A stretch of 64,000 nucleotides of DNA from Epilithonimonas caeni DSM 17710 (GCF_000426465.1 NZ_KE384527.1:1-64000), one strand, 5' to 3'; shown: positions 35,372-45,063, counted from the first letter of the stretch. Notes: generated by a model from the sequence alone, not told the origin. Program-made: numbers and translations.

Positions 35372-35983
35372 ATGTTTCAGAAAATAAAAGAACGTTGTGA
35401 AGTTCTCAGCAAAAATTTCAAGGAAATCAACCCTGAAAGAAAAGCTTTACTTGAAAAACTTGCCACTCATATTCAGGGGAAAATCAATGGGGATATTGGC
35501 ATCAACTTGATCTATGTTTGCACCCACAATTCCCGTCGAAGTCACCTCGGACAGGTTTGGTCAAAAGTTGCTGCCGATTTTTACGGATTCAATATCAATA
35601 CTTTTTCAGCGGGGACCGAGGCGACGGCCTTTAATCAAAACGCCATCCACGCTTTGACCTCAGCCGGTTTTGAAATCGAAAAATCAGGTGGAACAGACAA
35701 CCCGGGATATGAAGTGTTTTTTGGCGATGGAAAATCGAATCTCTGCTTTTCAAAAACGATCGATGATGAAAGTCTTCCCAAAGAAAATTTTGCAGCAGTA
35801 ATGACTTGTGGCGATGCAGATGAAAACTGTCCTTTCATTCCGGGCTGTGATCTGCGCATCGGAACGACTTATTTTGACCCGAAATCTTACGATAATTCTG
35901 TCCTTCAAGACGAAAAATACACCGAAAGAAGCAATCAGATCGCGATGGAATGTCTTTATGTTTTCTCATTAATAAAAAAATAA
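35372..35983 (+). CDS. arsC: Arsenate reductase, low-Mr phosphatase type
   Basis: The 203-aa protein has the P-loop VCTHNSRRSHLGQVW (Cys50, Arg56), the low-Mr PTP fold of thioredoxin-linked ArsC, and the redox motif TCGDADENCPFIPG with two cysteines (about residues 150-158). It reduces arsenate to arsenite for export by ACR3. Compared with classical ArsC (about 135 residues) it has an extra N-terminal helical region of 40 residues and an insertion (EVFFGDGKSN), as in the larger Bacteroidota forms. It lies between the DUF6428 gene and the metallophosphoesterase. Confidence 0.9.
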   Translation: MFQKIKERCEVLSKNFKEINPERKALLEKLATHIQGKINGDIGINLIYVCTHNSRRSHLGQVWSKVAADFYGFNINTFSAGTEATAFNQNAIHALTSAGFEIEKSGGTDNPGYEVFFGDGKSNLCFSKTIDDESLPKENFAAVMTCGDADENCPFIPGCDLRIGTTYFDPKSYDNSVLQDEKYTERSNQIAMECLYVFSLIKK

Positions 35984-35987
35984 ATCT

Positions 35988-36761
35988 ATGAAAATTGCAT
36001 TATTCAGTGATGTCCACGCTAATCTTCCGGCTTTGGAAGCTTTTTTTGAAGATGTAGAAAAAAGAAATCCGGATAGTATTTATTGTTTAGGAGATCTGGT
36101 GGGCTATAATATTTGGCCTAATGAAGTCATTAACGAAATCAGAAAAAGGAAAATCCCCACTATTGCCGGAAACTATGATCACGGCATCGGAAGAATGAGC
36201 AATGATTGCGGCTGTGCTTATAAAACAGATGATGAAAAAGACAACGGAAGTATTTCGATTGCTGTCACCAATTCTTTGATAAAAAATGATGAAAGAGATT
36301 ACTTGAGGACACTCCCTGCTCATATAAGGCTTGAGTTCCAATTAAATGATGACAGGCTGAATCTGCTTTTAGTTCACGGAAGCCCAAGAAAAATCAACGA
36401 ATATCTTTTTGAAGACCGTGAGGAAAAAAGTATGCTGAGAATTATGGAGCAGGCTAATGCAGATATTTTATGTTTCGGGCATACACATAAGCCTTATCAT
36501 AGAGTTTTGAACTCAGGTACGGAAGAGCAAAATCATTTCCGCCATGCCATCAATATTGGTTCCGTAGGTAAACCAAAAGACAATGACATACGGGGCGGAT
36601 ATGTAATGCTTACCATTAATGAAAATAGCTCCGTACTGCATAAGGAAAGCATCTATGTTGAATTTATCCGTTTCGATTATGACATAGAAAAAGCGGCAAA
36701 AGCTGTTGAGGAAAGTCCGCTTCCTAACGAATATGCAGAAAATTTAAGAAGAGGATTCTAG
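35988..36761 (+). CDS. Calcineurin-like metallophosphoesterase in the ars operon
   Basis: The 257-aa protein has all metal motifs of the class: SDVHANLPAL (Asp8, His10), YCLGDLVGYN, AGNYDHG and GHTHKPY, with a final NIGSVGKP. It belongs to the YfcE/DR1281-like family of small phosphodiesterases. It starts 4 bases after arsC and is followed by ACR3, so it is inside the arsenic operon, which is not its usual setting. Possible substrates include arsenate esters or nucleotides formed during arsenate stress, but there is no direct evidence. It could also be a passenger gene. Confidence 0.9.
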   Translation: MKIALFSDVHANLPALEAFFEDVEKRNPDSIYCLGDLVGYNIWPNEVINEIRKRKIPTIAGNYDHGIGRMSNDCGCAYKTDDEKDNGSISIAVTNSLIKNDERDYLRTLPAHIRLEFQLNDDRLNLLLVHGSPRKINEYLFEDREEKSMLRIMEQANADILCFGHTHKPYHRVLNSGTEEQNHFRHAINIGSVGKPKDNDIRGGYVMLTINENSSVLHKESIYVEFIRFDYDIEKAAKAVEESPLPNEYAENLRRGF

Positions 36762-36796
36762 TAAGTTTAAATTTTAACCATTAATAAAAAAATAAA

Positions 36797-37846
36797 ATGC
36801 AGCCAAAACTGAAGTTTCTTGACCGGTATTTGACGTTGTGGATCTTTCTGGCAATGGTAACCGGTGTAGCAGTCGGATACTTTTTCCCAGATTTTTCTAA
36901 AGCTACAGAAGCCCTTTCAGTGGGAAGTACCAATATTCCACTGGCGCTTGGTTTGATTTTAATGATGTACCCTCCGCTCGCAAAAGTAGATTATTCGCTG
37001 CTGCCAAAAGCTTTTCAGGACAAAAAAGTACTTTCCATTTCCTTGATCCTCAACTGGATCATTGGTCCGGTTTTGATGTTCATTCTTGCCATCATTTTCC
37101 TTCGGGACGAACCGGATCATATGGTGGGTTTAATATTGATCGGTTTGGCAAGATGCATTGCAATGGTGATCGTCTGGAATGACCTGGCGAGAGGAAACCG
37201 TGAATATGCTGCACTTCTGGTCGCTCTGAACAGTATCTTTCAGATTTTTTCTTACAGTTTTCTGGTCTGGCTGTTTATCAATGTGATCCCGAATTCTCTG
37301 GGTTTGGGAAACTTTTCAGTAAAGGTTCCGATGAGTGATGTTACAGAAAGTGTTCTAATTTACCTTGGAGTACCGTTTCTTGCAGGTTTTTTAACCAGGT
37401 ATTTCATGGTGAGGAAAAAAGGAATAGAATGGTACAACCGGAAGTTCATTCCCGCCGTTTCCCCCATCACTTTGTATGCGTTATTGTTCACTATTGTTCT
37501 GATGTTTAGTCTGAAAGGAAATGCAATAGTGAGGCTTCCGTTCGATGTATTGAAAGTTGCCGTTCCTTTGGTCATTTATTTTGTGCTGATGTTTTTTATG
37601 AGCTTCTTTATCAATAAAACAATGAAAGTTCCCTATGATAAAAATGCGGCCATATCTTTTACGGCAACCGGAAATAATTTTGAGCTTGCCATTGCAGTCG
37701 CCATTTCAGTTTTCGGAATCCATTCGCCGCAGGCTTTTGTGGGTGTTATAGGACCTTTGGTAGAAGTCCCTGTCTTGATCCTATTGGTAAAACTGAGCTT
37801 GTTTTTGAAAGATAAATATTACCTAAAACAAAACATCTCAAAATGA
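36797..37846 (+). CDS. acr3: ACR3-family arsenite efflux transporter
   Basis: The 349-aa protein has ten transmembrane segments. The ACR3 signatures are present: [57 protein letters not shown] (with the essential cysteine), and [21 protein letters not shown]. It exports arsenite, made by ArsC, using the proton motive force. The stop overlaps the start of the acetyltransferase gene (ATGA). Sometimes annotated arsB, but the sequence is of the ACR3 and not the ArsB type. Confidence 0.95.
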   Translation: MQPKLKFLDRYLTLWIFLAMVTGVAVGYFFPDFSKATEALSVGSTNIPLALGLILMMYPPLAKVDYSLLPKAFQDKKVLSISLILNWIIGPVLMFILAIIFLRDEPDHMVGLILIGLARCIAMVIVWNDLARGNREYAALLVALNSIFQIFSYSFLVWLFINVIPNSLGLGNFSVKVPMSDVTESVLIYLGVPFLAGFLTRYFMVRKKGIEWYNRKFIPAVSPITLYALLFTIVLMFSLKGNAIVRLPFDVLKVAVPLVIYFVLMFFMSFFINKTMKVPYDKNAAISFTATGNNFELAIAVAISVFGIHSPQAFVGVIGPLVEVPVLILLVKLSLFLKDKYYLKQNISK

Positions 37847-38340
37847 TGGAAAACTTTACAATAAAAGCTCTAAAATCAAATCATAACAAAGAAATCTTAG
37901 ATATCTACAAATTGGGGATCGAAACTAACAATGCTACTTTCAATACCACAGTTCCAACCTGGGAAGAATGGGACAAAGGTCACCTGAAGCATTCCAGGTT
38001 GGTGGTAAAAACCGATGACAAAATCGTTGGCTGGATTGCCCTGAGCCCAGTTTCATCGCGATGCAATTACTCGGGAGTTGCAGAAGTCAGTGTTTACATC
38101 CATCCGGCTTTTGGCGGTCTAGGATTTGCTTCAAAATTAATGGAAATGATGATTCCCGAAAGTGAGAATAACGGCATCTGGACATTGCAATCCAGCATTT
38201 TTCCAGAAAATGAGGCCAGCATAAAACTTCATGAGAAATTCGGGTTCAGAAAAGTGGGTTACCGGGAAAAGATCTCAAAAATGAATGGTGTTTGGAGAGA
38301 CACGATCCTTTTGGAAAGAAGAAGTCCAAATTTGATGTAA
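37843..38340 (+). CDS. GNAT N-acetyltransferase, possible ArsN1 (organoarsenical resistance)
   Basis: The 165-aa protein is a phosphinothricin-acetyltransferase-like GNAT: N-terminal [57 protein letters not shown] (acetyl-CoA loop) and a late [13 protein letters not shown] motif. Enzymes of this family found in ars operons (ArsN1) acetylate the antibiotic arsinothricin, an arsenic analogue of phosphinothricin. Its translational coupling to ACR3 supports that role. Other amino-acid analogues remain possible. It is the last gene of the operon. A plus-strand terminator is not obvious, and the dnaA terminator lies just downstream. Confidence 0.85.
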   Translation: MMENFTIKALKSNHNKEILDIYKLGIETNNATFNTTVPTWEEWDKGHLKHSRLVVKTDDKIVGWIALSPVSSRCNYSGVAEVSVYIHPAFGGLGFASKLMEMMIPESENNGIWTLQSSIFPENEASIKLHEKFGFRKVGYREKISKMNGVWRDTILLERRSPNLM

Positions 38341-38365
38341 AAAAAGTCTGGATAATTCCAGACTT
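38338..38365 (-). terminator. Intrinsic terminator after dnaA
   Basis: AAGTCTGG (38344-38351) pairs with CCAGACTT (38358-38365); on the minus strand a run of seven T follows. It lies 5 bases after the dnaA stop and may also serve the convergent ars operon weakly. Confidence 0.85.
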
Positions 38366-38370
38366 CTAAT

Positions 38371-39825
38371 TTATTGAGCGATCTTCTCTTTCAAATCCTT
38401 GATATATTTCTTCAATTCTTTATCGATCTTGGAAACATCCCGGATGGTATCGCAAGCATACATGACGGTTGAGTGGTCTTTTCCTCCCATTTCCTCACCG
38501 ATTTTTGTAAAGGTTGCATTGGTATATTCCTTTGCAAAATACATTGCCAACTGTCTTGGCAAAGCGATTTCTCTTTTTCTGGTCTTCGAAAGCAATTGTT
38601 CTCTCTGAATCCCGAAATAATCGCAGACGATCTCCTGAATATAAGGAATATTGATCGTTTTCTTCTGAGTTGTCGCCAACTTGTTGATGGTATCTTTTAA
38701 TAGGTCCAGGCTGAAATCGGATTTATAAACTGTAGAGTAAGCGATCACAGCATTTACAACACCGATCAGCTCTCTTACACCGTTGGTTTTAACTTCAGAA
38801 GCCAGATAATCCAGCATATCGTCTGTCAATTCGATTCCGTCACGACTTAATTTATCAACGATGATCTTTCTCCTCGTCTCGAAATTCGGAGATTTGATCT
38901 CTGCAGAAAGTCCCCATTTGAAGCGGGAAATGATCCTTTCCTGCGTATCCAGAATATCGGCCGGCGCTTTATCGGAAGTTAGGATGATCTGCTTTCCGTT
39001 TTGATGCAAATAATCAAAAATATGGAAGAAACTATCCTGAGTCGCCGCCTTACCGGAAAGGAATTGGATATCATCGATGATCAAAACATCGATCATCTGA
39101 TAATAATGTTGGAAATCGGTTTTGTTCTGAGACTTCGCTGCCTTTACGAAATCCTGAATGAATTTTTCAGAAGACTGATACAAAACCACCTTTTCCGGAA
39201 AGGAAGCTTTCACCTCCAAACCGATCGCCTGAGCCAAATGTGTTTTTCCAACACCATAACCACCATAAACGAATAGCGGATTAAATGCCGTAGAACCTGG
39301 CCTTTTCGCAATTGACCTTGCAACCGTAGAAGCAAACTTGTTGCTCTCTCCTTCTATAAAGTTATCAAAAGACTGGTCAGCCTTCAGATTGGAATCGATA
39401 TTGATCTTCTTGATTCCCGGAACCACGAAGGGGTTCACGTTATTTTCCTTCAGGACCGGTCTAGCCTCTTGTATCTTTGGAGCTTGTGTAGAAATTCCTT
39501 TTACGTTCATCGTAATTGGCTTTTCTTTTCCGGATGGCTTGTTTTCCATCACAGAATACCACAATTTCACACCTTTACCGATATTTTTTTTAAGCGCAGC
39601 AGACAGTAAAGACAAATAATTGTCCTCGATATATTCTTTGTAAAAATCACTAGGAACAAGCAACGTGAGATTATTGTTCACCAAAGAAATTGGCTGAACT
39701 TTATCAAATAACAAGTCGAAAGAATTTTCTAACTTTTTGAGGTCCGTGTTATCCTCCGCTGCGTTTAGATTATCTCTCATAAATTGGAGACACCTATCCC
39801 AGATCAATACTAAATTTTCATTCAT
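38371..39825 (-). CDS. dnaA: DnaA, chromosomal replication initiator
   Basis: The 484-aa protein has the DnaA plan: domain I (about residues 1-85), a linker with Pro/Lys-rich sequence, an AAA+ domain with Walker A GGYGVGKTHLAQAIG (about 190) and Walker B VLIIDDIQFLSGK, and domain IV with a DNA-binding helix-turn-helix (ALPRQLAMYFAKEYTNAT, then GGKDHSTVMYAC). It binds oriC and opens DNA in the ATP state. The gene has a terminator just downstream. I did not find clusters of DnaA boxes in the flanks, so the origin is not evident in this window. Confidence 0.97.
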   Translation of the reverse strand: MNENLVLIWDRCLQFMRDNLNAAEDNTDLKKLENSFDLLFDKVQPISLVNNNLTLLVPSDFYKEYIEDNYLSLLSAALKKNIGKGVKLWYSVMENKPSGKEKPITMNVKGISTQAPKIQEARPVLKENNVNPFVVPGIKKINIDSNLKADQSFDNFIEGESNKFASTVARSIAKRPGSTAFNPLFVYGGYGVGKTHLAQAIGLEVKASFPEKVVLYQSSEKFIQDFVKAAKSQNKTDFQHYYQMIDVLIIDDIQFLSGKAATQDSFFHIFDYLHQNGKQIILTSDKAPADILDTQERIISRFKWGLSAEIKSPNFETRRKIIVDKLSRDGIELTDDMLDYLASEVKTNGVRELIGVVNAVIAYSTVYKSDFSLDLLKDTINKLATTQKKTINIPYIQEIVCDYFGIQREQLLSKTRKREIALPRQLAMYFAKEYTNATFTKIGEEMGGKDHSTVMYACDTIRDVSKIDKELKKYIKDLKEKIAQ

Positions 39826-39960
39826 TTTTCTGCTGCTATTTCCGGTGGGATTTTAGTTTTTTAAGAAGACAACAAATATCTAATTATTAATCTTGATAAA
39901 AAAATTTTTTCACTATTGATTATTTAAAAATATATTTGTATGAATTATTAATGACTTAAA

Positions 39961-40371
39961 ATGATACACACAACCAACTATATACGAGTACGTTACGGAG
40001 AAACGGACCCTATGAAATATGTCTATTACGGTAACTACGCAGAATATTTCGAAGTGGCAAGAGTTGAACTTTTCCGGACCCTCGGGATGTCATACGACGA
40101 GATTGAAAAAAGAGGAATCTTCTTACCCGTTTCCGAATATAAAATCAAGTATTTGAAACCAGGACTTTATGACCAGCTTTTGGAAATTCATACCTATGTC
40201 AAAAAAATCCCGGGAGTTAAGATCGAATTCGACTATGAAATCTATAACGAAGATAAAATAAAAATCACCGAAGCTTCTACTACTCTATTTTTCCTGGATG
40301 CCGAAACCAATAAAATCGTAAGATGTCCGGATTTTTTATTGGACCTGATCAAGGAAAACTGGAAAGAATGA
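39961..40371 (+). CDS. Acyl-CoA thioesterase, 4HBT (YbgC-like) family
   Basis: The 136-aa hotdog-fold protein has the YbgC motif RVRYGETDPMKYVYYGNYAEYFE, with the Glu/Asp catalytic region and the conserved tyrosine series, and a late ITEASTTLFFLDAETNK. It hydrolyses short acyl-CoA or acyl-ACP thioesters. A TATATTTG element at 39931-39938 (plus strand) may be its -7 promoter box, though no good TTG lies at the expected distance. It is divergent from dnaA. Confidence 0.9.
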   Translation: MIHTTNYIRVRYGETDPMKYVYYGNYAEYFEVARVELFRTLGMSYDEIEKRGIFLPVSEYKIKYLKPGLYDQLLEIHTYVKKIPGVKIEFDYEIYNEDKIKITEASTTLFFLDAETNKIVRCPDFLLDLIKENWKE

Positions 40372-40421
40372 ATTGTCTTTCCTTAAATTTTCAATATATT
40401 CGGAATCAAAATAAAACTTAA

Positions 40422-42176
40422 ATGAAAAAATTACTCCCAATAGTTTCATTATCTATCGTATCACTATTTTCGGCACAGCAAAAAACCTATTGCAACCCTA
40501 TCAATATAGATTACGGTTACACGCCGTTCGAAGTTTTCTCAAAACAAGGCAAACATCGTGCAACAGCCGACCCTGTAATTGTCAATTTCCAGAAAAAGCT
40601 TTTTCTATTTTCCACCAATCAGGAAGGCTATTGGTATTCTGATGATATGCTGAACTGGAAATTTGTTTATCGAAAATTTCTTTTAGACAACAAATACACC
40701 CACGACCTGAACGCACCTGCGGTTTGGGCGATGAAAGACACTTTATATGTCTTTGGTTCAACCTGGGAACAGGATTTCCCGATCTGGAAAAGTACCAATC
40801 CGACAAAAGATGACTGGAAAATAGCTGTTGACACACTGAAAGTCGGTGCCTGGGACCCAGCATTCCATTATGATGAAGACAAGGATAAATTATATTTATA
40901 TTGGGGCTCAAGTAATGAATGGCCTCTCCTCGGAACCGAAGTCAAAACAAAAACTTTACAGTCGGAAGGTTTCGTCAAACCAGTAATCAGACTAAAACCC
41001 GAAGACCACGGCTGGGAAAGATTTGGGGAATATAATGACAATGTTTTTCTCCAACCTTTTGTGGAAGGCGCCTGGATGACCAAGCATAATGATAAATATT
41101 ACCTTCAATATGGTGCGCCGGCAACAGAGTTCAGTGGTTATTCCGACGGCGTTTATGTTTCCAAAAATCCTTTGGAAGGCTTTGAATACCAGCAGCATAA
41201 CCCATTTTCTTACAAACCGGGTGGTTTTGCGAGAGGCGCTGGGCACGGTGCAACCTTCGAAGATAATTTCGGGAACTGGTGGCACGTTTCCACGATTTTC
41301 ATTTCGACAAAAAATAATTTCGAACGAAGATTAGGAATCTGGCCGACAGGATTTGACAAAGATGATGTGATGTACACCAACACAGCCTATGGAGATTATC
41401 CTACTCTTCTTCCGCAATATGCACAAGGAAAAGATTTTTCCAAAGGTTTATTTACCAATTGGATGTTACTGAATTATAATAAGCCCGTTCAGGTCTCATC
41501 AACTTTGGGTGGTTATCATTCTAATTATGCGGTTGATGAAGACATCAAAACCTATTGGTCTGCAAAAACCGGAAATTCCGGAGAATGGTTTCAAACCGAT
41601 TTGGGAGAAGTTTCTACGATCAATGCGATACAAATCAATTATGCCGACCAAGATGTTGAGTTTATGGGAAAAACACTCGGCAAAATGCACCAGTACAAAA
41701 TCTACGGTTCCAATGACGGCAAAAACTGGAAAGTGATTGTCGATAAATCTAAAAACCAGACCGACGTTCCTCACGATTATGTAGAATTGGAAAATCCAGC
41801 AAAAGCAAGATTCCTGAAAATGGAAAATCTGAAAATGCCGACAGGAAAATTCGCTTTGAGTGGATTCCGAGTATTTGGAAAAGGCGCCGGAACAAAACCT
41901 GCGAAAGTTCAAAACTTCGTTCCATTGCGAGCTGACCCTAAAAAATATGGCGAAAGAAGAAGCATTTGGATGAAATGGCAGCAAAATTCTGACGCAGACG
42001 GTTACGTGATCTATTGGGGGAAATCGCCTGACAAATTATACGGCAGTATTATGGTCTATGGCAAAAACGAATATTTTTTCACAGGAGCAGATAGAACAGA
42101 CGCTTATTATTTTCAGATAGAGGCATTTAATGCGAACGGAATCTCTGAAAGAACAGAGGTTGTAAAATCAGAATAA
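40422..42176 (+). CDS. Secreted GH43-like glycosidase with F5/8-type C domain
   Basis: The 584-aa protein has a signal peptide (MKKLLPIVSLSIVSLFSAQ). Residues 25-330 form a five-bladed propeller of the GH43 type, with the aspartate of ATADPVIVN (Asp50), WDPAFHYDED (about 146) and VEGAWMTKH (about 213) at catalytic positions. A discoidin-like F5/8C domain follows (about 350-495, SSTLGGYHSNYAVDEDIKTYWSAKT, ending FALSGFRVFG), then a fibronectin-III-like C-terminus (WMKWQQNSDADGYVIYWG). It probably removes arabinose, xylose or a related sugar from polysaccharide. A terminator follows at 42204. The exact substrate is unknown. Confidence 0.85.
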   Translation: MKKLLPIVSLSIVSLFSAQQKTYCNPINIDYGYTPFEVFSKQGKHRATADPVIVNFQKKLFLFSTNQEGYWYSDDMLNWKFVYRKFLLDNKYTHDLNAPAVWAMKDTLYVFGSTWEQDFPIWKSTNPTKDDWKIAVDTLKVGAWDPAFHYDEDKDKLYLYWGSSNEWPLLGTEVKTKTLQSEGFVKPVIRLKPEDHGWERFGEYNDNVFLQPFVEGAWMTKHNDKYYLQYGAPATEFSGYSDGVYVSKNPLEGFEYQQHNPFSYKPGGFARGAGHGATFEDNFGNWWHVSTIFISTKNNFERRLGIWPTGFDKDDVMYTNTAYGDYPTLLPQYAQGKDFSKGLFTNWMLLNYNKPVQVSSTLGGYHSNYAVDEDIKTYWSAKTGNSGEWFQTDLGEVSTINAIQINYADQDVEFMGKTLGKMHQYKIYGSNDGKNWKVIVDKSKNQTDVPHDYVELENPAKARFLKMENLKMPTGKFALSGFRVFGKGAGTKPAKVQNFVPLRADPKKYGERRSIWMKWQQNSDADGYVIYWGKSPDKLYGSIMVYGKNEYFFTGADRTDAYYFQIEAFNANGISERTEVVKSE

Positions 42177-42203
42177 ATTTTAAAGTTTTTTAAATAAAAA
42201 TTC

Positions 42204-42238
42204 AAGCTTTCGAAGTCAATCTTCGAAAGCTTTTTTAT
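42204..42238 (+). terminator. Intrinsic terminator after the GH43 gene
   Basis: AAGCTTTCGAAG (42204-42215) and CTTCGAAAGCTT (42221-42232) form a 12-base stem with a five-base loop, followed by T6 and a further T-rich tract. Confidence 0.92.
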
Positions 42239-42407
42239 TTTTTATGATTATTATTTCGAAATACTGAATTTTCATTAATTCAATGATTTTAAAAATTAGG
42301 TTAATATTCATTAATAAACTCAAATTTTAAAAGAAAAATACTCAATATTTTTTCATCAATTGAAATAATTTTATAAATTTATAAGAAATAAGAGAATTAA
42401 AAATAGA

Positions 42408-43535
42408 ATGGAGTTTTTTCTGACATCAGAAGACAATGACGACCGACCGATTTTCATTACCGGGAATTTCAACAAGTGGAATCCGAAAGATTCAAAATTC
42501 AGATTAAAAAACCTGGATGATTGTAATTTTTATATTGAAATTCCCGATGAGATATTGAATGATGAGATAGAATATAAGTTTACAAAAGGCGGTTGGGAAA
42601 ATGTAGAGATTGACAAATATGATAATATCACACCAAACAGAAAAACAAAAAGAGAGAAAAAGAAAGTACAAGATTCTGTAGAAAAATGGAGGCTGAATTG
42701 GGGACCTTTCAAACAAGAGTTTTTCCCGATCGTAGAATTGGTGGATGAAGAATTTTATATTCCTCAGCTTGATAAAACCAGGAAGGTCTGGGCACTTTTG
42801 CCCTATGATTATTACGATTCTGAGAAGAACTATCCGGTTTTGTATCTTCAGGATGCGCAGAATCTGTTTAATGAAGGTTCGGCCTACGGGAATTGGGAAA
42901 TCGATAAAAAACTGTCCTTGCTTGCGGAATACGGTCGTGGAGATTTGATCGTAATAGCTGTTGAACACGGCAACGATGACAGAATCAAGGAATACATTTT
43001 CGATAACGAAGATGTTACGAAAAACGCGGAAGGGAAAAAATATCTAAGATTCATCACAGACACGTTGAAACCCTGGATCGATAGAAATTATCGAACTAAA
43101 AAAGATAGAGAAAATACCGGAATTGGTGGAAGTTCTTTGGGTGGATTGATCAGCATTTACGGAGGATTTCTTTATCCTGAAGTCTATTCCAAGCTGTTGA
43201 TCTTTTCGCCGTCGCTTTGGGTTGAGCCGGAAAATGATTTCCCTATGATAAACTTCACCAATCCTTACAAGGTCAAAGTTTATCTCTACGGCGGAAGATT
43301 GGAAGGTTCCAGAATGGTCGGCAGAATCAGATTATTTGAAAAAGCTTTGAAAAAACTGACAGCTCAGAAATCATTCGATTTTGAAGTCAGAACCAACATC
43401 AGCGACAAAGGAACACATCAGGAATTTTTCTGGTCGCAGGAATTCCCAAGAGCGGTAGAATGGCTTTACATCGACAGTCTGGAAAGTCCTGTAAAAGCCA
43501 AAAATGAATTGGAAAATGAGATAAAAAATAAATGA
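42408..43535 (+). CDS. Esterase with N-terminal E-set/CBM48-like domain
   Basis: The 375-aa protein starts with an E-set or CBM48-like module (residues 1-85: FITGNFNKWNPKDSKF, EYKFTKGGWENVEIDK). The remainder is an alpha/beta hydrolase of the putative esterase (esterase D/Fes-like) family: YPVLYLQDAQNLFNEGSAYG, then the nucleophile elbow GGSSLGGLISIYGG (Ser about 241) and a late GTHQEFFW histidine. No signal peptide is evident. Similar enzymes cleave feruloyl, siderophore or acetyl esters; the substrate here is not defined. The sequence after it is repeat-like. Confidence 0.85.
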   Translation: MEFFLTSEDNDDRPIFITGNFNKWNPKDSKFRLKNLDDCNFYIEIPDEILNDEIEYKFTKGGWENVEIDKYDNITPNRKTKREKKKVQDSVEKWRLNWGPFKQEFFPIVELVDEEFYIPQLDKTRKVWALLPYDYYDSEKNYPVLYLQDAQNLFNEGSAYGNWEIDKKLSLLAEYGRGDLIVIAVEHGNDDRIKEYIFDNEDVTKNAEGKKYLRFITDTLKPWIDRNYRTKKDRENTGIGGSSLGGLISIYGGFLYPEVYSKLLIFSPSLWVEPENDFPMINFTNPYKVKVYLYGGRLEGSRMVGRIRLFEKALKKLTAQKSFDFEVRTNISDKGTHQEFFWSQEFPRAVEWLYIDSLESPVKAKNELENEIKNK

Positions 43536-43650
43536 GTCCCGAAGGGACGATTCAACAAAGAATAGGATAAAATCCTATTAATACATCAACAGCATCGGAC
43601 TAAAGCCGATGTAAAATTAAAAAATCAGGTTCGGCTTTAGCCAAAAACTT
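43536..43650. repeat. Cluster of short inverted repeats (BIME-like)
   Basis: In about 115 bases there are four separate small hairpin sequences: TCCCGAAGGGA (43537-43548), ATAGGATAAAATCCTAT, CATCGGACTAAAGCCGATG, and GGCTTTAGCC. They recall dispersed intergenic elements of flavobacteria. Confidence 0.6.
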
Positions 43651-43659
43651 AAAAAGTTT

Positions 43660-45063
43660 ATGATTAAAATTTACAATAAAAAAGAATCAACAACACAAAA
43701 CATATATCTGTTCAGCGAAGACGACTGGGAACAGGAAAGAAGCCAGCATCCGAACGTTGAATTATTCTTCAATGGAAAAAAGAATGAAGTTTTCATCAAA
43801 ACCCATTCAGATAAGTTCGATTTTTTCATTGGAATCGGTAAAGATCCAAAAGGATTCGAAATTCAAGCTATCGCAAATAAGTTTGCGAATGATCATAAAA
43901 ATAGCCTGCAGGCAGTGCCAACTTCGGTTCATTCAAAGTTAGTATTGGATTTAACTGAAGAATTCGTGAAAGGTTTGTTTTTGGGAACTTACCTCTACCC
44001 TTTCGAGAAATCGCATCCGTTTTGGCAGGAGAATTTTGAACTTCATTTTGAAAATATTTCTGAGGAAGAAGGAAAAAATCTAGCTTTAAAAACAGAAGCC
44101 CTTTGCAACGGACAATTTGCCGGAATGGAATGGCTGAACAAACCTGCCAATCACAAAAAAGTGAATCAAATTTCAGATTTTCTTAAATCGACTGCAGAAA
44201 AACATCAATTAAAATATAAATCATTCAACAGAGAAGAATCGATTAAAGAAGGTTTAGGTGCATTTGTCGCTGTGAATCAGGGAAGTTCGCAGGAAGCAGC
44301 ATTTACGATCTTGGAATACAATTGCGGAAAAGATGACACTAAAACTTTCGGATTGGTTGGTAAATGTGTTTTGTTTGATACAGGCGGAATCTCCATCAAG
44401 CCATCTGACAATATGCATTATATGAAAAGTGATATGGGCGGAGCAAGCGCGGTTATTGGCGCTCTGATCACTGCTTCGGAACTCAAACTTCCTGTCAACA
44501 TAATCGCCATTCTTCCGATTACGGACAATGCTGTTTCGGAAAATGCATATTTGCCAAGCGATGTCGTGACAGCTTACAATGGAAAAACAATCGAAGTCCT
44601 GAACACCGATGCAGAAGGAAGGATGACTTTAGCAGACGGACTTTCTTACTTGTCAAAAAATTACAGAACTGATGTTTTGATTGATCTGGCAACACTCACA
44701 GGAAGTTCGGTCAGAATGTTCGGTTACACTTGTGGCGCTTATTTCTCGAACAATAATGATTTGAAAATCAAGCTGGAAAAATCCGCAGATAAAACCAATC
44801 AGCGTCTTTGGAATCTTCCGCTTTGGGATATTTGGAAAGATGATTTCACTTCAGATGTTGCTGATTTCAAAAACATCTCGATGAAACCTTTTGGTGACTG
44901 TATCATTGCAGGAAAATTTCTGGAACAGTTTATAGAAGGACATCGGAATTGGGCACATCTGGATATTGCCGGTGTTGCTTTTGGAAATGTTGGTTATGCC
45001 AAAGATAAAGCGGCAACAGGTTATGGCGTTCAGCTGTTATTAGATTTAATTGAAAATTATTAG
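43660..45063 (+). CDS. M17-family leucyl aminopeptidase-like protein
   Basis: The 467-aa protein has the M17 catalytic signatures: VGKCVLFDTGGISIKPS followed by MHYMKSDMGGASAVIGAL (metal-binding Lys and Asp) and NTDAEGRMTLADGLSYL (catalytic Arg and metal Asp/Glu). The C-terminal catalytic domain covers about residues 150-467, and the N-terminal domain is more diverged. Members remove N-terminal amino acids and some act on Cys-Gly or other dipeptides. It starts 54 bases before the amidoligase cluster, on the same strand, so it might process the product of that cluster; the link is by location only. Confidence 0.9.
   Translation: MIKIYNKKESTTQNIYLFSEDDWEQERSQHPNVELFFNGKKNEVFIKTHSDKFDFFIGIGKDPKGFEIQAIANKFANDHKNSLQAVPTSVHSKLVLDLTEEFVKGLFLGTYLYPFEKSHPFWQENFELHFENISEEEGKNLALKTEALCNGQFAGMEWLNKPANHKKVNQISDFLKSTAEKHQLKYKSFNREESIKEGLGAFVAVNQGSSQEAAFTILEYNCGKDDTKTFGLVGKCVLFDTGGISIKPSDNMHYMKSDMGGASAVIGALITASELKLPVNIIAILPITDNAVSENAYLPSDVVTAYNGKTIEVLNTDAEGRMTLADGLSYLSKNYRTDVLIDLATLTGSSVRMFGYTCGAYFSNNNDLKIKLEKSADKTNQRLWNLPLWDIWKDDFTSDVADFKNISMKPFGDCIIAGKFLEQFIEGHRNWAHLDIAGVAFGNVGYAKDKAATGYGVQLLLDLIENY

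Noticed and set aside
39826-39960. Possible replication origin beside dnaA
   Set aside because: I looked for clusters of TTATCCACA-type DnaA boxes on both sides of dnaA and found none; the region looks like an ordinary divergent promoter spacer.
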